Shown here in pieces: positions 32,308 to 39,684 of a stretch of 64,000 nt of DNA (positions are counted from its first letter, which is position 1; each line of letters opens with the position of its first letter). The translations under genes and the position numbers were made by a program. This stretch comes from an uncultured Treponema sp. Its GTDB lineage: Bacteria; Spirochaetota; Spirochaetia; Treponematales; Treponemataceae. The notes under the pieces were generated by a model, which searched no databases, had not been told where the DNA came from, and was given only the letters and a program-made list of their open reading frames with translations. The stretch is taken from contig CAMOIE010000004.1 of the NCBI GenBank assembly GCA_946615905.1, positions 1-64,000 of the forward strand, read 5' to 3'.

Positions 32308-34455
32308 ATGCTCGTTTCTGAGATTAAAAACTCAATTTCTTCTCTTCCTGGAGTCGGACCGGCGACTGCAACTCTTTTTGCAAATTTGAACATTTTTACA
32401 GTCGGCGACCTGCTCACTTTTTACCCGCGTGACTACGAGGACCGGACCCATAAAATCACAATTCTTGATGGCATGAAGGCAAACTCAAAAGCCCATACGA
32501 TTGCAGTCGTCACCGGACACGAGTATTTTGGCTTTGGCCGCATGAAAACCCTCAAAATCCTGATTCGGGACTCCTCAACCGCAGCAGAACTTGTAGCCTT
32601 CAACCGCCCCTTTTTGGAAAAATCCCTGCCAGTCGGAACAATAATCGCTGTGACGGCGCAATTTTCAGTAAAATATGGCCGAGTACAGGCCAGTCAGTTT
32701 GACTACGAGAAAATCTCCCAGGAAGGAAATATAGAAGACTTCCAAAATGCCCCTGTTCCGAATTCAAGAATTTTTCCGGTCTATCATCTGACGGAGGGCT
32801 TGAGCCGCAAAATCGTGGAAAAGGCCGTCAATTCTGCCATAAAAGCCTATTCAGCCGGAATCGACACGGAGCTTCCAAAAGACTTAATCGAGAAATACAG
32901 ACTTTTACCCAAAAACGAGGCTATAAGAAAAATCCACAATCCGCTGACCTTGGACGAGGCGAATTCTGCCCGCCGGACGCTGATTTTTGAAGAACTCTAC
33001 AATTTTCAGCTGACTCTGGCCCGCAGAGCAATCGCCCACAGGGGAAAACTCCCGGACGAAAAAGCTTCCTCACAAAACGAGGCCCCGGTCAGCCAGCAGG
33101 ACTTTGAAAAATCCCTTTCGCCCAGACAAAAAAATCTGCTGGCCAGACTTTCATTTGAGCTGACCCCTGACCAAAAGACCGTGATTTTCAAAATGAACGA
33201 GGACATCGATTCAGCATATCACGCCGCCTCCATGAACCGCGAAAAGCCATTTTCCATGCGGACGCTGCTTCAAGGCGATGTTGGCTCCGGAAAAACTTTA
33301 ACCGCATTTTTCGCCTGCCTCCGCTGCATAGACTACGGAAGCCAATGTGCATTTATGGCTCCCACAGAGCTTCTTGCCCGCCAGCACGCTGAGAACGCCG
33401 CAAAACAACTGCAAATTTTAAATGTCAACGTGGCGTATTTGACCGGCAATATAAAGGCCTCCGGCAGGGCAGAGCTGCTTAAAGCATTAAAAAACGGCGA
33501 GATTGACCTTGTAATCGGAACCCACGCGCTTTTTTCAAAGAATGTCGTCTATAAGGACTTGGCTTTGGCCGTAATTGACGAGCAGCACAGATTCGGGGTC
33601 ATGCAGCGGGAGTCAATCGTCCAAAAAGGCAGGGATTCCGCCGACGGCAAAGTCCCTGAGCCAAATCTTCTGATGATGAGCGCGACCCCGATTCCTCAGA
33701 CTCTGGCACTGACAGTTTTCGGGGATTTAGACGTTCGGACGATTCACACAATGCCGGGCGGAAGAAAGCCCGTCATCACATATTTGACGCGGCAGGGAAA
33801 CGAGCGCAACGCCTACGAGGCAGTCCGCAAAGAGCTGATGGCAGGCCGTCAGGCATATTTTGTCTACCCCGCGATTGAAGCCGGAGAATCGTCCTATTCT
33901 GAGAGTGAGAGCGGAGAAGGCAAAAAGGCTTTGAAAGCCGCCGAGGAAATGTTTGAATTTCTGACAAAGCAGGTTTACCCCGGATTTTCCGCCGCCCTAA
34001 TTCACAGTCAGGTTGACGAAGAAAAACAAAATCAAATTCTCTCGGATTTTTCAGCCGGTAAAATTCAGATTCTTGTCGCAACCACAGTTGTAGAAGTAGG
34101 AGTGGACGTGGCGAATGCGACCTGTATGGTCATTGAGCAGGCAGACAGATTCGGACTTGCAGCCCTCCACCAGCTGAGAGGCCGTGTAGGCCGAGGAAAT
34201 TTACAGTCTTACTGCTTTTTGATTTATTCAAAAAATCTTTCCGAAAACGGAATCGAGCGCATGAAAATTCTGCACGAAACGACTGACGGATTTAAAATCG
34301 CCGAAGAAGACTTGAAGTTGCGGGGGCCGGGAGAAATCACAGGAACTGCCCAGTCCGGTGAACTGACTTTTGCCCTCGCCGACCCTGTACGCGATTCAAA
34401 AATCATGGAAGCAGCCCGCAAGTGCGCCTTTGAAAAAGCCGCAGGTGACTTATGA
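32308..34455 (+). CDS. recG: ATP-dependent DNA helicase RecG
   Basis: Remodels stalled forks and Holliday junctions. 715 aa: N-terminal wedge/OB fold (LPGVGPATATLFANLNIFTVGDLLTFYPRDYEDR), Walker A GDVGSGKT near 326, DEQH box (VIDEQHRFG) near 423, SAT-like MSATPIPQTLAL, and C-terminal helicase lobe with QLRGRVGRG near 615 and the TRG-like segment LKLRGPGEITGTAQSG. AAGG close to the ATG; 19 bp after yggT. An internal Ser/Glu-rich insertion (SSYSESESGEGKKALK, about 530) is unusual but lies in a known variable loop. Confidence 0.96.
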   Translation: MLVSEIKNSISSLPGVGPATATLFANLNIFTVGDLLTFYPRDYEDRTHKITILDGMKANSKAHTIAVVTGHEYFGFGRMKTLKILIRDSSTAAELVAFNRPFLEKSLPVGTIIAVTAQFSVKYGRVQASQFDYEKISQEGNIEDFQNAPVPNSRIFPVYHLTEGLSRKIVEKAVNSAIKAYSAGIDTELPKDLIEKYRLLPKNEAIRKIHNPLTLDEANSARRTLIFEELYNFQLTLARRAIAHRGKLPDEKASSQNEAPVSQQDFEKSLSPRQKNLLARLSFELTPDQKTVIFKMNEDIDSAYHAASMNREKPFSMRTLLQGDVGSGKTLTAFFACLRCIDYGSQCAFMAPTELLARQHAENAAKQLQILNVNVAYLTGNIKASGRAELLKALKNGEIDLVIGTHALFSKNVVYKDLALAVIDEQHRFGVMQRESIVQKGRDSADGKVPEPNLLMMSATPIPQTLALTVFGDLDVRTIHTMPGGRKPVITYLTRQGNERNAYEAVRKELMAGRQAYFVYPAIEAGESSYSESESGEGKKALKAAEEMFEFLTKQVYPGFSAALIHSQVDEEKQNQILSDFSAGKIQILVATTVVEVGVDVANATCMVIEQADRFGLAALHQLRGRVGRGNLQSYCFLIYSKNLSENGIERMKILHETTDGFKIAEEDLKLRGPGEITGTAQSGELTFALADPVRDSKIMEAARKCAFEKAAGDL

Positions 34456-34746
34456 ACTTTTTAATCACAAGTTTTCCACAGAATGCCCACAAAAAAAATC
34501 CCAAAAAAAATCAAAATTCCTATTGACATACTTTTTGCCTTTTATAAAAGTTGTATAGTCAAAAAAACGTTTCTAACAAATATTTCCTTATAATACAAAG
34601 AATTAAGCAATTTATAACAAAGGTTCACCAAAAAATTACAGGTAACATTTATTATAATTTAAGATAGTAAGTCGCAAGTAAGTAACAACCTACCAACAAG
34701 TTATCCACAGATTATTCACAAATGATTCTTTGTGCAGTTTTTAAAG
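34456..34746. other. AT-rich gap with DnaA-box-like sites between convergent genes
   Basis: No gene is seen. It holds TTAATCACA (34461), TTTTCCACA (34472), a consensus DnaA box TTATCCACA (34701-34709) and TTATTCACA (34712-34720), the last two in tandem 11 bp apart. Between them are AT-rich DNA, the palindrome CTTTTATAAAAG, and TTGACATAC/GTATAGTCAA arms around it. It could be a replication origin, a DnaA-titrating site, or the promoter region of an undetected RNA. dnaA/dnaN are not in this window. Confidence 0.4.
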
Positions 34747-34748
34747 AT

Positions 34749-34780
34749 AAAAAAAACGGTCCCTGCAAAGGAACCGTTTT
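34749..34780 (-). terminator. terminator of the STAS gene
   Basis: Minus strand AAAACGGTTCC/GGACCGTTTT stem with eight T, 19 bp after the stop at 34800. Confidence 0.9.
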
Positions 34781-34799
34781 CGCTCTCATGTAAAGATAT

Positions 34800-35351
34800 T
34801 TACCCCAAGAATACCTGCCCCTGCTGGTCGATTGCAAGAATTGACTTACATTCAGAACAGCGGAAGCGGCCGCTTCTTGTAGCTTTTAAGCGTTTTGAAC
34901 AAACTGGGCAAGAGAAAATTTTCGGGAAAACAGAACTGACAACAGGAGTTCCCTGCTTAAAGAAAGCAATAGCCTCGCCCATAGAATCTTTGATATTGAA
35001 AAACTGAGAAAATCCCAAAAGCTGGAAAACTTCATAAACTTTCGGCTGGATTTCAAGAAGAACGATATCACCGCCCTTCGGTTTTACCATTTTTAAAAAG
35101 GCTGTAAAAGAGCCAATTCCTGTAGAAGACACGTAGTTCAATGAGGCACAATTAAAAATTAGATTTACGAAACCCGACTCAACAACCTTTGCAATTCTTT
35201 TTTGGAAAAGACTTGAGTTGTATGTATCAATGTAACCGGTCAAATAGAGAGTCAGCCCCTTATCAACATCAGAAATTTTATCCAAAGTAATTTTAAGGCT
35301 GTCGTCTTTTTCGTCGTCAAATCCCGGAACAAGGTTATTGTTATTAGCCAT
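34800..35351 (-). CDS. STAS-domain protein with C-terminal zinc ribbon
   Basis: 183 aa. Residues about 15-115 are a STAS (anti-sigma-factor antagonist) domain: LTLYLTGYIDTYNSSLFQKRI, NLIFNCASLNYVSSTGIGSFTAFLK, where the Ser of SSTGIG is the usual phosphorylation site, and VYEVFQLLGFSQFF. The tail carries CPVC-N14-CSEC, a zinc ribbon, not part of ordinary SpoIIAA-type antagonists. Likely a switch partner for an anti-sigma kinase or serine phosphatase, with the ribbon adding a nucleic-acid or protein contact. AGGAG before the ATG; monocistronic. Confidence 0.85.
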   Translation of the reverse strand: MANNNNLVPGFDDEKDDSLKITLDKISDVDKGLTLYLTGYIDTYNSSLFQKRIAKVVESGFVNLIFNCASLNYVSSTGIGSFTAFLKMVKPKGGDIVLLEIQPKVYEVFQLLGFSQFFNIKDSMGEAIAFFKQGTPVVSSVFPKIFSCPVCSKRLKATRSGRFRCSECKSILAIDQQGQVFLG

Positions 35352-35449
35352 ATTTCTCCTACCGAATTATCAACTTTCTGTGTTTTTAAAACTATTCACA
35401 GAATATGATACATCAAATATCACAATTATGTCAAATTAATAATACACCA

Positions 35450-36205
35450 TTAATAATTCAAAGCCGACATCGGAGACCAACCTCCATCGATTTCAAGCAG
35501 TGAACCATTTATATCTTCATGCGAAAGTAGAAAAAATCCCGCATCCGCAACAGATTCAACAGAAATAGTTTTTCCCAAAGGCATTTTTTTTGCAAAAATG
35601 GAATCAATATCAGAATTATATTCCGTTTTTGTAAAACCCGGCAAAATTCCGTTGCACGTAATTCCGAATTTTGCATAAGCAGCGGCCGTAGATTTTACAA
35701 GCAAGGAGATTCCTGCTTTCGCACCGGCATAAGCGGCATTCGTCAGAAATTCCTGTCTTTTGCAAAGCCCTGTTCCGCCGAAAAGCAAAATTCTCCCGAA
35801 TTTTCTTTCAATCATTCCAGCCAGTGCAACTGAGAGAAAAAAACCTGGTAGGGCGTAGTCATAAAGCGATACGTTTTCCCAGTCGGCAGCCGTCATCAGC
35901 TCCAGTTTTTTTTGCAAAAATGGGCCCCAGCAAATGCACAGAATGTCAGCGGATTTCGCAGCCTGAGCCACAGGAGACTTTTCAATCTCTGCAAAGCTAT
36001 GGGCCGTGAAATCATAAAAAATTTTTTCTACAGGCTGACCAGCCGATTCAGAATGCCTAGAAAGCAAATCATCAAGTTTTTTAGACTCCTGCCTGCCAGT
36101 CACAGTCAGATTTACACCAGAAGAAGCCAAAAGGACAGAAAGTCCAGCCCCGATTCCGCCGCTTCCGCCAATAACAAGGGCAGTTTTGCCTGAAAAAACT
36201 TTCAT
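35450..36205 (-). CDS. short-chain dehydrogenase/reductase
   Basis: 251 aa NAD(P)-dependent oxidoreductase: cofactor loop VIGGSGGIGAGLS (TGxxxGxG variant, GGSGGIG), ILCICWGPF in place of the usual NNAG, and YAGAKAG (YxxxK) near 170, then NGILPGFTKT. The NNAG change is uncommon and may affect cofactor geometry. Substrate unknown. Start MKVFSGKTALVIGG at 36205, not the in-frame start at 36244, because a TATATT box lies six bases before it and no SD exists; a leaderless start. Divergent from trmJ across 57 bp. Confidence 0.82.
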   Translation of the reverse strand: MKVFSGKTALVIGGSGGIGAGLSVLLASSGVNLTVTGRQESKKLDDLLSRHSESAGQPVEKIFYDFTAHSFAEIEKSPVAQAAKSADILCICWGPFLQKKLELMTAADWENVSLYDYALPGFFLSVALAGMIERKFGRILLFGGTGLCKRQEFLTNAAYAGAKAGISLLVKSTAAAYAKFGITCNGILPGFTKTEYNSDIDSIFAKKMPLGKTISVESVADAGFFLLSHEDINGSLLEIDGGWSPMSALNY

Positions 36206-36211
36206 TTTATT

Positions 36212-36238
36212 AATATAACACAAAAACTCGACATTCAA
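36212..36238 (-). promoter_or_regulatory. leaderless promoter of the SDR gene
   Basis: Minus strand TTGAAT (36233-36238), 15 bp, TATATT (36212-36217), six bases, ATG 36205. The short spacer lowers certainty. Confidence 0.5.
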
Positions 36239-36256
36239 AAGCAAAAAAGCTAGACT
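36228..36256 (+). promoter_or_regulatory. leaderless promoter of trmJ
   Basis: TCGACA (36228-36233), 17 bp, TAGACT (36251-36256), six bases, ATG 36263. No SD. Its -35 overlaps the -35 of the divergent SDR promoter. Confidence 0.65.
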
Positions 36257-36262
36257 GTCTGC

Positions 36263-37048
36263 ATGAATCTGGAAAAAATCGTAATTGTACTCGCCCGCCC
36301 CGAAGAAAGCCGGAACGTAGGAGCTGTATGCCGGGCAATGGCCAACAACGGCCTTAAAAATTTAAGAATCGTCGGCAAACGGGAAGATTTTGACGACCAC
36401 AAAGTTCGAATTCTGGCAATTCACGCCGCTTACATTTGGGAAAACTGCACATTTTATGATTCTGTCGACTCCGCCGTGGGCGACTGCGTTTTTTCCGCAG
36501 GAACTACCCGACGCCGTGGAAAAAAGCGTCAGGGAAAACTCCTTTTACCGGAAGAATTCGCAAAACTAGCCTCGCAGACAAGCGGCTCCGCAAAAAGACC
36601 CGATGAGGGCGGAAAAGTCGCCGTAGTGTTCGGAAACGAGCGCACTGGTTTGACGGACGAAGAGCTTGCCTCCTGCACGATGGGCGTTACGATTCCTTCT
36701 GACGAGAATTTCGCCTCACTGAACCTTTCGCACGCGGTTCAGGTGATTTCCTACCATATTTTCCGTGAGCAGAGCGACATTTCGCCGGGATATACACCGC
36801 TGACCTCTGAGAGAATCGCAAAAACATCGACGATTATCGCGGACAACCTTCAAAAAATCGGATTTTTTTCTGTCACCGGACGGCCGGACATGGAAGCCTT
36901 TTGGAAAAAAATACTGAGCCGGGCAGCCCTGAGCGAAAGCGAAGCTGTCTATATCGAAAAGACTTTTACAAAAGCAGCGGGTTTAGCCTGCAAAAAACGA
37001 GGTCCAGGACACGAAAAATCGGCAGAAAATTCAGAAAATCTCGATTAA
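36263..37048 (+). CDS. trmJ: TrmJ-like tRNA 2'-O-methyltransferase
   Basis: SPOUT methyltransferase acting on a ribose 2'-OH, probably position 32 of tRNA. 261 aa: motif 1 ARPEESRNVGAVCRAMANNGLKNLRIVG, motif 2 VVFGNERTGLTDEELASC, motif 3 ASLNLSHAVQVISYHIFRE, and a C-terminal helical extension typical of TrmJ. The N-terminal substrate domain of RlmB-type enzymes is absent. The last 18 bp overlap the convergent sigma54-activator gene. No SD; leaderless architecture. Confidence 0.87.
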   Translation: MNLEKIVIVLARPEESRNVGAVCRAMANNGLKNLRIVGKREDFDDHKVRILAIHAAYIWENCTFYDSVDSAVGDCVFSAGTTRRRGKKRQGKLLLPEEFAKLASQTSGSAKRPDEGGKVAVVFGNERTGLTDEELASCTMGVTIPSDENFASLNLSHAVQVISYHIFREQSDISPGYTPLTSERIAKTSTIIADNLQKIGFFSVTGRPDMEAFWKKILSRAALSESEAVYIEKTFTKAAGLACKKRGPGHEKSAENSENLD

Positions 37049-38128
37049 ATCCGGCGTAAGCAAATTGCCGCCGGAAAGTTTGAGACTGTTGACCGCTCTT
37101 TTAATCGTGTTTTCTAGCTGACGGACATTTCCCGGCCAGTCAAAAGATTTTAGCAAGAGGCTTGATTCATCAGAAAGAATTACATTCGGTGCGATTTCTT
37201 CCAAAAGATTTTTCACCAAAAATGGAATGTCTTCCTTGCGGTCTTTGAGGGACGGTAAAATCAGCAGATTGTTTGCAATCCGATAAAATAAATCTTCCCT
37301 GAATTCTCCGAGCGCTATTTTCTTTTTCAAGTCAGAATTAGTCGCAAAAATCAGCCTTGCATTCGTTGTCAATTCAACATCAGAGCCTACCGCCTCAAAT
37401 TTTTTACTTGAGAGAACTGACAAAAGTTTTTGCTGAACATCCAAGGTCATATTTCCGATTTCATCGATAAAAAGACTGGAATCCTGGGCCAAAAGAAATT
37501 TTCCCTTGCGGAATCTGTCGGCACCAGTGAATGCACCTTTTATATGGCCAAAAAGTTCTGACTCCGCCAAATCCCCAGAAAGTCTTCCGCCGTCAACTTG
37601 AACTAAAGCCTTATTTTTTCGCCATGAAAGTTTGTGGACAGCCTCAGCGGCCTTGCTTTTTCCGCTACCGTTCGGCCCAAGAATCAAAAGAGTGTCGTCA
37701 TTTTTGGCACAGGCGAGGATTTCAGAACGAATTTTCTTTGCGGCCGACGAATTTCCTGCAAAAAGTAAAAGTTCAGGAGGAATTTTCTCAGTAGAATCAA
37801 AAATATAATTTTGCCCAGCTGATTTTTTTAGAAAATCGACAAGACCATCCAAATCATCAGGAAATGAAAAAGATTTTTCTGCGAAATCTGGGCAATTTCT
37901 ATACTTTCCGAAATTCAAAAAAATAATTTTTCGAGGTCGCTTTTCAAAAAGATATCCAGCAAACCTCCTTTCCAAATCAGAATCAAGAAGAATAAAATCT
38001 GGCGAGAATTTTCTGCTTTCATTCACGAATTCCAAAAGCTCAGCAACAAGAATAATATGCCAATTCGGGAATTCTCCCTCGATATTTGAAAGAAGACTCT
38101 GATTCTCAGAAAGAAGAAAAACTGTCAT
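37031..38128 (-). CDS. sigma54-interacting AAA+ activator lacking a DNA-binding domain
   Basis: 365 aa. Residues 1-115 resemble a response-regulator receiver (FILLDSDL has an acceptor-like Asp, but the acidic pocket near the N-terminus is not evident). The AAA+ domain has Walker A GPNGSGKSKAAEAVH, the sigma54 loop GAFTGA, Walker B LFIDEIG, and FREDLFYRI and WPGNVRQLENTIKRAV. It ends about 20 residues later, with no Fis-type helix-turn-helix. Such activators can work from solution or with a partner. Last gene of ctp-rsmE-wecG-like-EBP; ATG directly abuts the preceding TAG. Confidence 0.87.
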   Translation of the reverse strand: MTVFLLSENQSLLSNIEGEFPNWHIILVAELLEFVNESRKFSPDFILLDSDLERRFAGYLFEKRPRKIIFLNFGKYRNCPDFAEKSFSFPDDLDGLVDFLKKSAGQNYIFDSTEKIPPELLLFAGNSSAAKKIRSEILACAKNDDTLLILGPNGSGKSKAAEAVHKLSWRKNKALVQVDGGRLSGDLAESELFGHIKGAFTGADRFRKGKFLLAQDSSLFIDEIGNMTLDVQQKLLSVLSSKKFEAVGSDVELTTNARLIFATNSDLKKKIALGEFREDLFYRIANNLLILPSLKDRKEDIPFLVKNLLEEIAPNVILSDESSLLLKSFDWPGNVRQLENTIKRAVNSLKLSGGNLLTPDLIEIF

Positions 38129-38869
38129 CTATTTTTTGAAAAGTCTGTTCCAAATCAAGGAGATTTTGTAGCCCATGAAGGGGAAAATCAAAAAGATTTT
38201 AAATGGGTTATGGAGGATTTCACTCCAGATTTCAAGTCCCCGTTCAAAAGTCTTTTCGCTCACACGGCGGATTCGCTCGGAAAAAATTCCAAGGGCGTCA
38301 TTGTAAAAGAGAAAAATGCTTGAAGAAAAAGCGTTGCGCCGGTGGTATGACCAGAGGTCTTTTTCCTTGATTCCCTCGCTCAAAAGTGCCAGCGACGGCG
38401 AAGACTTGTAAATCGCGGAAACTATATCCGCCTCCGCATTTTTTGAGTAATATCCAGCGCAGCGGCCGACAATCTGCAAATTCGGGAAGGTCTCATGAAC
38501 ATTGCGCTCAGCCTGCATCAAAGTTTTTGGATGGCTTCCGAACAGGTAAAGAGACTTGTAATGGGTGTCCAGCACGGAAAGAATGCTGATTACAGCCGTA
38601 AAAGGATTGTAGCGGATAGGCTGGGTCAATTTTAAAAATTTCGCGCCCTTTATTATGCTTTTTGAAATCGGCAAAATTAAGTCGCTGGATTTTAAGCACT
38701 CCAAAAGCTCTGAGTGCTTGCGGCGGGCTTTTAATAACTTCCAAATCGAAAGAAAAACAATCTGTTTTGTTCCGGGCTTTGCCAGCATTTCCAAAATCGC
38801 ATTTTCCAAGTCCTCTGGAGGACAGACATCGACAGGAACACCCAACAATTCAATTCTTTCCACAGACAT
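38129..38869 (-). CDS. WecG/TagA/CpsF-family protein, probably divergent in its active site
   Basis: 246 aa with family architecture (LGVPVDVCPPEDLENAILEML; SSDLILPISKSIIKGAKFL; SLYLFGSHPKTLMQAERNVHETFPNLQIVGRCAGYYSK). Usual members add ManNAc(A) or GlcNAc to lipid-linked sugars and keep an Asp-Gly in the LPDG segment; here that segment reads LPIS. The C-terminal GxPxQE-like segment is SEGIKEKD. So sugar transfer cannot be assumed. The tail is basic and aromatic (FKIFLIFPFMGYKISLIWNRLFKK), suggesting membrane association. GGAGAAG before the ATG; 2 bp after rsmE. Confidence 0.75.
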   Translation of the reverse strand: MSVERIELLGVPVDVCPPEDLENAILEMLAKPGTKQIVFLSIWKLLKARRKHSELLECLKSSDLILPISKSIIKGAKFLKLTQPIRYNPFTAVISILSVLDTHYKSLYLFGSHPKTLMQAERNVHETFPNLQIVGRCAGYYSKNAEADIVSAIYKSSPSLALLSEGIKEKDLWSYHRRNAFSSSIFLFYNDALGIFSERIRRVSEKTFERGLEIWSEILHNPFKIFLIFPFMGYKISLIWNRLFKK

Positions 38870-38871
38870 TT

Positions 38872-39684
38872 TTAACTTCTCCCTCTCTCTCTTGCGGCCG
38901 TTACCGCAGTCTGCAAAGCCGCAATACCGTATAAAGCGGCGGTTTCACAGCGTAAAATATTTGTCTCAAAATGCAGGGGAACAACCCCCGCCTTTGCAAG
39001 TTTTTCTATTTCATCAGGACTGATTCCACCTTCCGCCCCGCAAACGAGAGCCATTTTTTTAACTCCGGCGGATTTTTCAATTTCCAAAATTGAAGGCTGC
39101 AAGGCTTTTGTCAATTCAGTGCGCTCATACAAAACGCAGGCGAACGAGGATTTTTCAAGTCCGCTTGCATAGTTTTTCCAAAAATCAATTGCCTTGTCAA
39201 CAGACATCGCTTCAGTGATTTTTGTCGCAACAGGAGAGCCGGACTGCTGCCGCGCTTCCCGGATGATTTTCTCAAGGCGGTCATTTTTTGAAAGTTTTTC
39301 CGCATTAAAAGCCTGACAGTATTGGCCGACAACCGGAATAATTTGCGAAACCCCGCATTCAGTCGCCTGCCGAACAATCAGCTCGAATTTCTGCATTTTC
39401 GGGACGAACTGAAAAAGCAAAGTCTCAGGCAAAGTGAATTCTCCGGGCTGATTCTCAGTTTTTTCATCGGGAGGAATGTCCGCGCAAACTTGAAGGATGA
39501 TTTTTTTTGCCGCAGAATCCACAGAGCAGACAGTCATATTGCGCAAATCCCCGGAAGGAAAGCGGACTTGAATCATGTCACCTGAAACAAGACGCAAAAC
39601 CTGCGCCATATAGCGGAAATTCTTTCCGCTGACGGAGAGCAGGCCTTTTTTGTCCAATTCACAATCAGCTAAAAACTGACGCAT
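38872..39684 (-). CDS. rsmE: 16S rRNA m3U1498 methyltransferase
   Basis: SAM-dependent base methylation in 16S rRNA. 270 aa: N-terminal PUA-like domain (MRQFLADCELDKKGLLSVSGKNFRYMAQVLRL region), then SPOUT knot with LFQFVPKMQKFELIVRQATECGVSQIIPV, a GAEGGISPDEIEKLAKAG loop and the signature ILRCETAALYGIAALQ. The start codon follows the ctp stop with no gap. The domain order and length fit the family well. Confidence 0.92.
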   Translation of the reverse strand: MRQFLADCELDKKGLLSVSGKNFRYMAQVLRLVSGDMIQVRFPSGDLRNMTVCSVDSAAKKIILQVCADIPPDEKTENQPGEFTLPETLLFQFVPKMQKFELIVRQATECGVSQIIPVVGQYCQAFNAEKLSKNDRLEKIIREARQQSGSPVATKITEAMSVDKAIDFWKNYASGLEKSSFACVLYERTELTKALQPSILEIEKSAGVKKMALVCGAEGGISPDEIEKLAKAGVVPLHFETNILRCETAALYGIAALQTAVTAARERGRS

